Source of the DNA: an uncultured bacterium
GTDB lineage: Bacteria; Cyanobacteriota; Vampirovibrionia; Gastranaerophilales; Gastranaerophilaceae
Assembly (NCBI GenBank): GCA_902803265.1
Contig: CADCPD010000119.1
Location: 1 to 7,612, forward strand
Reading direction: 5' to 3'
Length of the DNA: 7,612 nt
Shown here: positions 1-5,898 of the stretch, piece after piece
How the letters are laid out: each line of letters opens with the position of its first letter
How positions within the stretch are numbered: the stretch's first letter is position 1
The notes under the pieces: generated by a model
Database searches by the model: none
Told to the model about the DNA's origin: nothing
The model's input: the letters and a program-made list of their open reading frames with translations, nothing else
Translations under genes and position numbers: made by a program

Positions 1-322
1 GCATAGGTCCTTCTGCCGCATCAACAATAAGCAAAGCTCCATCTACCATCCCCAATACACGTTCAACTTCACCTCCAAAGTCTGCGTGGCCCGGTGTATC
101 TACAACATTTATGTGGTAGCCTTTGTAATCGACAGATATATTTTTTGAAAGAATTGTAATTCCTCTTTCTCTTTCAAGGTCGTTTGAATCAAGTACGCAA
201 GCCTGAACTTGTTGATTTTCTCTAAATACGCCGCTTTGTTTCAACATACAATCTACCATTGATGTTTTACCGTGGTCAACGTGTGCTATTATCGCTATAT
301 TTCGTAATTTTTCTATGTCCAT
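1..322 (-). CDS. typA: TypA/BipA ribosome-associated translational GTPase, N-terminal part (runs off left edge)
   Basis: This encodes the first 107 residues of a TypA/BipA GTPase, an EF-G-like protein that binds ribosomes and supports ribosome assembly and stress or cold adaptation. The full protein is normally about 600 residues, so only the start of the G domain is present. Visible motifs are the P-loop AHVDHGKT at residues 13-20, the switch I region ending in RERGIT (51-56), and the switch II DTPGH (75-79) followed by ADFGGEVERV, a run characteristic of TypA rather than of EF-G or LepA. The ATG at 322-320 is preceded by GGAG at 335-332. The HAD gene lies upstream on the same strand after an 84-nt gap, so co-transcription is possible, although a promoter-like sequence sits in that gap. 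Family assignment is very secure; the missing remainder is an edge effect, not a truncation. Confidence 0.97.
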   Translation of the reverse strand, partial: MDIEKLRNIAIIAHVDHGKTSMVDCMLKQSGVFRENQQVQACVLDSNDLERERGITILSKNISVDYKGYHINVVDTPGHADFGGEVERVLGMVDGALLIVDAAEGPM

Positions 323-381
323 TTCTAATTTCTCCGTGGGGTTAAATCTGTAATTTGCTATTCATATTTCAGCCGTTTTTT

Positions 382-410
382 AGTTTACATAAAAGATATT
401 CTATATTCAA
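382..410 (-). promoter_or_regulatory. Possible typA promoter
   Basis: On the minus strand a TTGAAT hexamer (410-405, overlapping the stop of the HAD gene) is separated by 17 nt from TAAACT (387-382). This matches sigma-70 spacing but the -10 matches only 4 of 6 consensus bases. It would give a leader of roughly 50 nt before typA. No terminator-like hairpin is visible between the two genes, so typA could also be read from the upstream HAD promoter. The rest of the gap at 323-406 contains only the typA ribosome binding site. Confidence 0.3.
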
Positions 411-1084
411 GCCTTTATCAGAGATTTTATATCAACTTCCGTAAAATCTTTTATTACTTTTGAAACTTTATCTTTGTGTTTAAACATTTCGGGTTTTTCG
501 TTTAACGCAATTATTGTTCCAATATTTGCTGCATTTGCCGCACAAATCCCTGAATAAGAATCTTCAAATACTAATGTTTCTTCAGCTTTTAATCCTAATA
601 TTTTTAGAGCTTCCAAATATATATCCGGATGAGGTTTGCCTAATCTTTTTCCGTCATCGTAGATTATTTTTGAGGTATCAAACCATTTATCAAGTTTAAA
701 TATTTCTATAAAGAATTTTACATTATTTATTTCCGAACCTGTTGCGATTGTGCTTGGAATATTATTTTCTTTTACATAATCCAAAACTTCTTCTGCTCCT
801 TTTACCAATTTTATGCAATCAGGATTTTTTAATACAAGTTGTCTGTAGCATTCTTCTTTTTCCCAAGCGTATTTATCGACTTCTTCCAGTGTTGGTTTTC
901 TTCCTATTGCATACTCAATTATTTCGTTATTACTTCTTCCGAACATATAATGTTCGAGTTCATAATCATTAAAAGGTGTACCTCTTAATTTTGCAGAATA
1001 TTCAATCCATGCAATTTCGTGCAATTTTGTATCATTAAAAAGTGTTCCGTTAAAATCAAATATTATTCCTTTTATATTCTTCAT
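407..1084 (-). CDS. HAD-superfamily hydrolase, beta-phosphoglucomutase/sugar-phosphatase-like, with DxN motif
   Basis: This is a 225-residue HAD subfamily IA-type protein (alpha-helical cap inserted after motif I), a cytosolic enzyme class that acts on small phosphorylated metabolites, often sugar phosphates. Motif I is DFNGTLF with nucleophile Asp10. The position two residues on, usually a second Asp acting as general acid/base, is Asn12. Motif II Thr115 (IATGS), motif III Lys150 (GKPHPD) and motif IV Glu174-Asp175 (FEDSYSGI) are intact, so the fold and metal site look complete. The cap spans about residues 16-90. The ATG has a good GGAG six nt upstream (1094-1091). From memory, the DFNGTLF form recurs in a set of Firmicute-like HAD proteins, so Asn12 may be a subfamily trait rather than decay. 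The substrate cannot be predicted; phosphatase, mutase or an altered activity are all open. Confidence 0.9.
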   Translation of the reverse strand: MKNIKGIIFDFNGTLFNDTKLHEIAWIEYSAKLRGTPFNDYELEHYMFGRSNNEIIEYAIGRKPTLEEVDKYAWEKEECYRQLVLKNPDCIKLVKGAEEVLDYVKENNIPSTIATGSEINNVKFFIEIFKLDKWFDTSKIIYDDGKRLGKPHPDIYLEALKILGLKAEETLVFEDSYSGICAANAANIGTIIALNEKPEMFKHKDKVSKVIKDFTEVDIKSLIKA

Positions 1085-1105
1085 AATGTTCTCCGTTTTA
1101 CTTAA

Positions 1106-1135
1106 ATTGTACTATAATTAAATTATGTTGAACAA
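1106..1135 (-). promoter_or_regulatory. Putative promoter of the HAD gene
   Basis: Reading the minus strand, TTGTTC (1135-1130) and TACAAT (1111-1106) are separated by 18 nt, giving a predicted start near 1099 and a leader of about 14 nt that contains the GGAG ribosome binding site. It is interleaved with the plus-strand TATAAT at 1113-1118, so the two transcripts would compete for polymerase. Assigned by consensus match only. Confidence 0.45.
1113..1118 (+). promoter_or_regulatory. Putative -10 element for the small plus-strand ORF
   Basis: A perfect TATAAT lies 6 nt before the ATG at 1125. No good -35 hexamer is present at 16-18 nt spacing. Transcription initiating 6-7 nt after this -10 would start at or next to the ATG, giving a leaderless message. 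In AT-rich DNA a TATAAT can occur by chance, so this is tentative. Confidence 0.35.
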
Positions 1136-1271
1136 TAAAAAGAAGAAAAAGTTTACCTTAAATACTAAAAATTGGGGTGTGAATATTGATAAGAATGAGT
1201 ATAGAGAGATAATACTTTCTAACTCAAATCATCCGGAGGACTCTTTAAAAAATAATTCTAAGAAGCAATAA
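1125..1271 (+). CDS. Small basic hypothetical protein (48 aa), possibly leaderless
   Basis: An ATG-initiated frame of 48 codons ending in TAA fills most of the gap between the divergent HAD gene and the convergent MATE gene. The product is hydrophilic and strongly basic at its N-terminus (five consecutive Lys at 5-9). A central stretch, TLNTKNWGVNIDKNEYREIIL (11-31), reads like folded protein sequence, and the tail is Ser/Asn/Lys-rich. There is no signal peptide or membrane segment and I recognise no family. No Shine-Dalgarno precedes the ATG, but a TATAAT ends 6 nt upstream, which fits leaderless translation. A mid-gene GGAGGA at about 1237-1242 is not followed by a useful start. Support is the uninterrupted frame, promoter position and otherwise empty region; chance occurrence in AT-rich DNA remains possible. 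Confidence 0.45.
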   Translation: MLNNKKKKKFTLNTKNWGVNIDKNEYREIILSNSNHPEDSLKNNSKKQ

Positions 1272-1311
1272 AATAATTTATTTTGCGCTTAAAGAAATAT
1301 TATAATATGAA
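1272..1311. other. AT-rich convergent gap without a clear terminator
   Basis: This 40-bp gap separates the end of the small plus-strand frame from the end of the MATE gene. It contains only very AT-rich inverted repeats: a 12-bp palindrome at 1297-1308, and an 8-bp pair at 1271-1278 and 1310-1317. None has a GC-bearing stem followed by a T-run, so I see no convincing intrinsic terminator for the six-gene operon here. Confidence 0.4.
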
Positions 1312-2637
1312 TTATTTAAATTCCACTTTAAGTTTTTTTATTTTTGATAAAAGTCTTAACCCAAGTATTACGCATAAAAGAATGGATGTTATGCTAAAAC
1401 CTATCCAAAATCCAAATAAATTTTGACCTTTTACAATCGCAAAATATGCCCCTATCGGCAGCCCTACAATTAAATAGCTTATAAAGTTAGTTATCATAAC
1501 TATTTTTGTGTCTTTCAAACCTTTAAATATTCCGCTTAATGTTACTTGTAAACCATCCGTTATTTCAAATATTGCAAGTAATATCATTATAGGTATCATT
1601 ATTTTTATTAAAGCATTGTCAGATGTGAATAATTTTATAATTTGAACAGGGAATATTGCAATAATAATACCGCATAAGAGCATAAAGATTTCTGATATAA
1701 AACAGCTTACAAAAGAATATCGTTTTATATCTTCTAAATTTTTTGCGCCGTTTGAATATCCAACTTTTATTGTTGTTGCAATAGATATAGACATTGGAAC
1801 CATAAATGTTGTATTTATTATTGCTATTAAAATACTTGCTGCTGCCGCGTATATTCCGTCTATTCTACCCATAAATACTGTTATTATATTAAATGCCAAA
1901 AATTCTATACAAACTGCCAGCGAAATCGGTAACCCTATTTCAACAAGGCTTTTGTAGTAATCTGTGTAGGCTTTTTTAACTATTTTTAATTTGAATTTAT
2001 AAAAATAAAATATAAGAACGGCGAGTCCCATAAAGGTTCTGGATATAACCGTTGCCAAGGCAAGTCCTGCTTCTCCCATTTCCGGTATTGGTCCTGCTCC
2101 AAAGGCTAATACCCAGTTAGCAATCAAATTCACAAATATTGCTATTATTACAACTAAATTTGGTATGAAAACTATTTTGTATGATTGAAGAAATTCTTTC
2201 ATTGTTTTGAAAAGGTAATCTCCAAACGTTGAAAAAGCAAAAATGAATGTATAAATATTCATCATTGGAATTATTTTTTCATCAAAACCAAGTTTTTTAA
2301 AAAAAGGTATGACGCCAAGTATTGCCAAAAAACTGATAAAGGCAAGAATTTCCGCAAATTTTATTGACGGAATAAGATAATATTTTGAAGCTTTTTTTGC
2401 TCCTAATCTGTTTGATAAGTATGCAGAAACACTACTAAGCATTCCTATTCCAAACATAAAAATTATACTTGTTATTGCTCCTGATATGCTTACTGCTCCT
2501 AAAACTTCAGTTGAATATCTTGCAGCAACAAATACATCTCCGACAAAAATAAATGCAAAACCGATTCCTCCCATAAGTATTGGAAAAGTTAGGTTTAAGA
2601 GTTCTTTTGCATAAGTTTTAAATATTTTAAAGTTCAA
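1312..2637 (-). CDS. MATE-family multidrug/toxin efflux transporter, NorM-like (TTG start)
   Basis: This is a 441-residue inner-membrane protein with about 12 hydrophobic segments (roughly 13-36, 46-72, 92-112, 126-146, 158-180, 188-212, 234-256, 261-283, 308-330, 344-364, 382-402, 407-430), the usual MATE size and layout. MATE proteins export cationic drugs or metabolites in exchange for Na+ or H+. Family signatures include Pro19 in TM1, the GEAGLALATVISR run (188-200), and DGLQVTLSGIFKGLKDT (361-377). Asp34, Glu245 and Asp361 fall where the cation-site acidic residues of NorM (TM1, TM7, TM10) lie, so Na+ coupling is a reasonable inference. The start is TTG at 2637-2635: an in-frame TGA lies just upstream, AAAGGA sits 7 nt before it, and the next Met (22) would cut TM1. 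It overlaps the preceding gene by 11 nt and ends the operon. The substrate is unknown. Confidence 0.93.
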   Translation of the reverse strand: MNFKIFKTYAKELLNLTFPILMGGIGFAFIFVGDVFVAARYSTEVLGAVSISGAITSIIFMFGIGMLSSVSAYLSNRLGAKKASKYYLIPSIKFAEILAFISFLAILGVIPFFKKLGFDEKIIPMMNIYTFIFAFSTFGDYLFKTMKEFLQSYKIVFIPNLVVIIAIFVNLIANWVLAFGAGPIPEMGEAGLALATVISRTFMGLAVLIFYFYKFKLKIVKKAYTDYYKSLVEIGLPISLAVCIEFLAFNIITVFMGRIDGIYAAAASILIAIINTTFMVPMSISIATTIKVGYSNGAKNLEDIKRYSFVSCFISEIFMLLCGIIIAIFPVQIIKLFTSDNALIKIMIPIMILLAIFEITDGLQVTLSGIFKGLKDTKIVMITNFISYLIVGLPIGAYFAIVKGQNLFGFWIGFSITSILLCVILGLRLLSKIKKLKVEFK

Positions 2638-3199
2638 AAGATGTTCCTTTACTCATTATTCTGTCATATCTAAAATAACTGTAGTAAGGATTTGCTTCTG
2701 ATACACTGTCTAAATATTTATTGTAGTTACTTTTAAAATTACTTGTATTTTTGTTAATGTATTGAATGGAAATAATAGCTTCCTGACCCATTGTAACTCT
2801 GAATATGTCGCATTGAGATTTTATAAAATCATTTGATGCTATACATCTTGTAGAAATTGCATCATTATTAGATTTTTTTATTGTGACATAATGGCTGGTA
2901 TTATTTTTTTGTTCTAATTTTCTGGTTAAAGAGGCCATAAACGTATAGGCATTTCCTCTAAAATTATTAATTTTATATGAGTGGAAAATATATGATTCTG
3001 TCCAATTTCTGTAATTTTGTCCGGGAGGAACAAATTGAACGATATGTTCGTTTCCTCTTGTTTGGTTATATACTTTTACCCATTCTCTATCATCGTGAAA
3101 TCTGATAATGACAGTTTGGTATGCATAGCAAATTCCGCTAAACATAAGAACTATTGCTAATATACTAAATATAATTAAAAGGTGTTTTTTGTTTTGCAT
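2627..3199 (-). CDS. Exported small protein of unknown function (signal peptide, 190 aa)
   Basis: The product begins with a classical signal sequence: basic MQNKKH, a hydrophobic core at about 7-23, and a likely signal peptidase I site after CYA (24-26). The Cys24 context is not a lipobox. The mature part of about 164 residues is hydrophilic, rich in Asn, Tyr and Ser, with two cysteines at 119 and 130 that could form a disulfide outside the cytoplasm. Residues 51-75 (IVQFVPPGQ followed by NWTESYIFHSY) resemble a pattern I recall from small exported hypothetical proteins, in which a V-P-x-G-Q loop precedes N-W-T/S-E. This is from memory and gives no function. The ATG has GGAAG 6 nt upstream (3210-3206). 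It starts within the NIF3 gene (35-nt overlap) and ends within the MATE gene (11-nt overlap). Real coding is supported by the signal peptide and ribosome binding site. Confidence 0.85.
   Translation of the reverse strand: MQNKKHLLIIFSILAIVLMFSGICYAYQTVIIRFHDDREWVKVYNQTRGNEHIVQFVPPGQNYRNWTESYIFHSYKINNFRGNAYTFMASLTRKLEQKNNTSHYVTIKKSNNDAISTRCIASNDFIKSQCDIFRVTMGQEAIISIQYINKNTSNFKSNYNKYLDSVSEANPYYSYFRYDRIMSKGTSFEL
2645..2650 (-). promoter_or_regulatory. Ribosome binding site that fixes the TTG start of the MATE gene
   Basis: AAAGGA on the minus strand lies 7 nt before TTG at 2637-2635, inside the last codons of the upstream exported-protein gene. The only other upstream codons in this frame are closed off by a TGA a few codons back, so this site selects the TTG and predicts coupled translation. 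Confidence 0.75.
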
Positions 3200-3863
3200 A
3201 AATAACTTCCAATTTATCGTTTTCTATGATTTTTTTTATTGTTTTTAAAACAGGAACTTCGCTTTCAAAATGTCCAATATCAATTAAAATAATATTCGCA
3301 GAATCTGCTGTATGATATTTTATATCACCGGTTATAAATGCGTCATAACCTTTATCTTCAGCATCCTTGATAAATTCGCTTCCTGCTCCTGCACAAATTG
3401 CAACTTTTTTTACAAATTTTTTCTTGTTATTATTGATATATCTTACATTTTTAGAGACTTTTTTAATTAGTTTTAAAAGTTTTTTTAATTCTATTTTTTC
3501 TTTTAATTCAATGTATCTTGTAAAATCATCAGTTTCAAAAAATTTTACATTCAAATTTAGTGTTTCTATTAGGGTATCAGTGGTTCCGCCCTTAGCTTTA
3601 TCTAAATTTGTATGCGCGCAATACATTTGAATATCTTTATAGTTCAGAGGAACTTCAAACAAGGGATGATGAGATATTATCATATCGCAATTATTTTTTT
3701 TTGCTTGAGCAACAATATCTTTATTAATAGTAAGAGCAAGCATTATTTTATTAGCATCTAAAACCGCTTCGTTATCAACAATCCAGCCTGAACAATCCCA
3801 GTCTTCCTGTGTATCAATGGGTGCAAATTTTTCTATTAATTTTACAAGTTTATATTTATTCAT
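3165..3863 (-). CDS. NIF3-like dinuclear metal-centre protein (YbgI/YqfO family)
   Basis: NIF3/YbgI proteins form hexameric toroids with a two-metal site in each subunit. They are often annotated as GTP cyclohydrolase I type 2, but the true reaction is unsettled. I start at the ATG at 3863 (232 residues), because MNKYKLVKLIEKFAP aligns with the usual family N-terminus and its ATGAATAA overlaps the gmk stop by 8 nt. A TTG at 3890 would add nine residues and is less likely. The predicted metal ligands are all present: His65-His66 in SHHP, Asp88 in HTNLD, and His198 and Glu202 in GHFESE. The CAGAGS (157-162) and ITGDIKYH (177-184) blocks are also family hallmarks. The length matches the short form, without the extra domain inserted in Bacillus YqfO-type proteins. 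It sits in the middle of the operon, with probable coupling to gmk upstream. Confidence 0.93.
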   Translation of the reverse strand: MNKYKLVKLIEKFAPIDTQEDWDCSGWIVDNEAVLDANKIMLALTINKDIVAQAKKNNCDMIISHHPLFEVPLNYKDIQMYCAHTNLDKAKGGTTDTLIETLNLNVKFFETDDFTRYIELKEKIELKKLLKLIKKVSKNVRYINNNKKKFVKKVAICAGAGSEFIKDAEDKGYDAFITGDIKYHTADSANIILIDIGHFESEVPVLKTIKKIIENDKLEVIYAKQKTPFNYI

Positions 3864-4413
3864 TGTTTTCTTTTCTAAAGATTTCTTCAAGTTTTAAAAC
3901 TGCATTTTCAACGGTGTCATTAATAACAATGTAATCGTATTTTTTAGAATTTTCTTGTTCCTTTTCAACGCAACTTAGTCTTTTTTGAATGGCTTCTTCA
4001 CTTTCTGTGCCTCTGCCAATTAATCGTTTCTTTAGTTCTTCCATCGATGGAGGAGCTATAAAAATTAGAATTGTTTCCGGCATTTTTTCTTTTATTTGTA
4101 GCGCACCTTGCGTATCAATTTCGAGCAATACATTTTGACCGTTTTTAAGAGTATTTTCTACAAAGTCTTTTTTCGTTCCATAACAATTGCCTGAAAATTC
4201 AGCCCATTCTATAAATTCATCTTGGTTAACGGCCTTCATAAAATCGTCTCTTGTTGTGAAAAAATAGTGTACACCGTTAATTTCACCTTCTCTTGGATTT
4301 CTTGTAGTTGTAGAGATTGACAACTTTATATTATTATTTGTTTTTAGAAGTTGTTTAATTACTGTGCCTTTACCAACACCAGATGAACCTGATATTACAA
4401 ATAATTTATTCAT
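3856..4413 (-). CDS. gmk: Guanylate kinase
   Basis: This cytosolic enzyme phosphorylates GMP (and dGMP) to GDP with ATP, an essential step in making GTP and dGTP and in salvage. The 185-residue length is standard. The P-loop is GSSGVGKGT (9-17), with Ser10 where most family members have Pro. GMP-binding positions are all visible: Ser34, Arg38 and Arg41 in STTTRNPREGE, Tyr50, Glu69 and Tyr78 (YGT). The IDTQGA run (98-103) and the lid RLIGRGTE (residues about 130-137) complete the set. The ATG has AAGGA 8-9 nt upstream. It follows the antiporter gene by 15 nt and overlaps the NIF3 gene by 8 nt. The gene is commonly found next to rpoZ or remA/DUF370, neither of which is here. Confidence 0.97.
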   Translation of the reverse strand: MNKLFVISGSSGVGKGTVIKQLLKTNNNIKLSISTTTRNPREGEINGVHYFFTTRDDFMKAVNQDEFIEWAEFSGNCYGTKKDFVENTLKNGQNVLLEIDTQGALQIKEKMPETILIFIAPPSMEELKKRLIGRGTESEEAIQKRLSCVEKEQENSKKYDYIVINDTVENAVLKLEEIFRKENNE

Positions 4414-4428
4414 ATTATTAATATCCTT

Positions 4429-5886
4429 TTAAACTTCTGCCTTTTCTTCTTCTGTTTGAACTTCAGATTCCGCTTTTTGGAGTTTTTTTGCTTTGGCAGA
4501 ACTGTATGCCATAATAATCAAGCACATCATTATACCAATAATTGAAGATGAAATCCAGAATATGACTGCACCAAGCCATCCATTATTAAATTTTGCCTGG
4601 AAGAAGTCTATCATAAAGCCTGTTCCTGAAGCTGAAAGTACAGCTCCGACATATCCAAACATTCCGGCGAAACCAAGAGCTGCAGAAGCTACTTCTTTAG
4701 ATGTGGCTTCAAGAGCGCAAACACCGCCCAATAACAATTGAGGTCCTGCTGTAAATGCTCCGATTAATGCTGCAAGAATGTAATCAAACGGATCAAATGT
4801 ATTTATATGGAATAAGAATAGGCAAGTACCTAACCCAATAAAGAAAATTATATTGATAGGAATTCTGCTTCCTGAACTTGAACGGTCAGAGAACCAACCT
4901 GCGGCAATCGCACCAACCGAACCTACAACAGCTAAAGAACTTAATTTTGCAGTTGCAATTGCCAATGTATCACCTTTATATTCCATTAAATATTTTACAA
5001 ACCAATCTTCCGTACCAAAACGAATTACATAAACAAATGCATATGCTATTGAAAGTAACCAAAGAATTTTGTTGCAAACAATGTATTTTCTAAACATTTC
5101 AAAATAAGACATAGATTGTTTTTTTTGTTCTTCTTCCGGTTCATCTACTTTTTCATTCTTGTAAATATCAATATCAGGAAGCCCTAAAGATTGTGGTTTA
5201 TCTCTTAATCTTTCAAATAGCCATAATGCGGTAATTATAACTATAATTGCTTCAATTCCGAATGCTGTTTTCCAGCCGAAATGACCAATTAAAATACCTG
5301 ATAACATAACTGTAGTAAATACGCCAAGTTGGTGAGATGTTGACCAAATAGACCATTTTGTTGCTCTTTCTGATTTAGAAAGCCAATAAGACAGAGCTTT
5401 TGCAATAGGCGGGAAAATCATTGACTGGAACCAACCGTTAGCACCCCAGAAGAATGTTAAAATCCATAAAAGAATTGTTGATGATGGTAAGCCAAAGAAT
5501 GAAACGTGTCCCGGAGTTATAAATACTGCACTATAAGCAAAACATAAGTTTGCAATAGCTGAAATTATCATGGCGGTAGGTAAAAATGTTCTAACGTTAC
5601 TTCTGTCTGCTAAAATACCGTTACAAAATTTACCTATACCATAGGTCATATAAAGTGATGATCCTAAAATACCAAGTTGAGTATTAGTATATCCTAAATC
5701 TTGTCCTATAAAAGGCAAAGCTACAGCAATGTTTTTTCTGCATAAGTGAGCAATAATATATGCCAAATATACAGAATAGAATATTCTGAAACTCCAATGC
5801 TTGTACATTTTATCGACTTTTTCTTTATCTTGAATTTCTTCCTTTATTGGTGGTTCTTTAAAGTAATTTACTATAAAATTTGACAT
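4429..5886 (-). CDS. Organophosphate:phosphate antiporter (MFS, GlpT/UhpT family)
   Basis: This 485-residue, roughly 12-TM inner-membrane protein belongs to the MFS family that exchanges external glycerol-3-phosphate, hexose phosphates or phosphoglycerates for internal phosphate. Residues known to bind phosphate in GlpT have counterparts: Arg50 in CRKN of TM1 and Arg289 in YVIRFGTEDW of TM7. His185 in SHQLG matches the GlpT TM5 histidine. The cytoplasmic loop 2-3 DRSNVRTFLP (94-103) is very GlpT-like. A charged central loop (about 226-262) and an acidic C-terminal tail (about 465-485) extend it beyond the 450 residues of GlpT. The start ATG has AGGA about 11 nt upstream, inside the 12-nt gap after the exonuclease. 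The exact substrate (glycerol-3-phosphate, hexose phosphate or phosphoglycerate) cannot be settled. No two-component regulator of the UhpAB type is adjacent. Confidence 0.92.
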   Translation of the reverse strand: MSNFIVNYFKEPPIKEEIQDKEKVDKMYKHWSFRIFYSVYLAYIIAHLCRKNIAVALPFIGQDLGYTNTQLGILGSSLYMTYGIGKFCNGILADRSNVRTFLPTAMIISAIANLCFAYSAVFITPGHVSFFGLPSSTILLWILTFFWGANGWFQSMIFPPIAKALSYWLSKSERATKWSIWSTSHQLGVFTTVMLSGILIGHFGWKTAFGIEAIIVIITALWLFERLRDKPQSLGLPDIDIYKNEKVDEPEEEQKKQSMSYFEMFRKYIVCNKILWLLSIAYAFVYVIRFGTEDWFVKYLMEYKGDTLAIATAKLSSLAVVGSVGAIAAGWFSDRSSSGSRIPINIIFFIGLGTCLFLFHINTFDPFDYILAALIGAFTAGPQLLLGGVCALEATSKEVASAALGFAGMFGYVGAVLSASGTGFMIDFFQAKFNNGWLGAVIFWISSSIIGIMMCLIIMAYSSAKAKKLQKAESEVQTEEEKAEV

Positions 5887-5898
5887 AATTTATTTTTC

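Noticed and set aside
514..699. Open frame on the plus strand inside the HAD gene (also 742-972)
   Set aside because: Antisense to a well-supported HAD gene; Leu/Phe/Tyr-rich translation typical of reversed AT-rich coding, with no ribosome site or domain.
1125..1271. Antitoxin or regulatory RNA in the 1125-1271 gap
   Set aside because: No toxin partner, no stable GC-bearing hairpins and no terminator; an open frame is the simpler reading.
1297..1308. 12-bp AT palindrome as an operon terminator
   Set aside because: Pure A/T stem with no loop and no following T-run in either direction; expected by chance in this base composition.
3367..3630. Plus-strand open frame opposite the NIF3 gene
   Set aside because: It covers conserved NIF3 metal-site coding; its Phe/Ser-rich translation looks like a complementary-strand artefact.
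3864..3890. Longer NIF3 N-terminus from TTG at 3890
   Set aside because: The ATG at 3863 matches the family N-terminus and makes a compact stop-start overlap with gmk; the extra nine residues are Lys-rich and unsupported.
4493..5093. Two plus-strand open frames opposite the antiporter gene (4493-4741 and 4878-5093)
   Set aside because: Antisense to a clear MFS transporter, no ribosome sites, low-complexity or hydrophobic translation.
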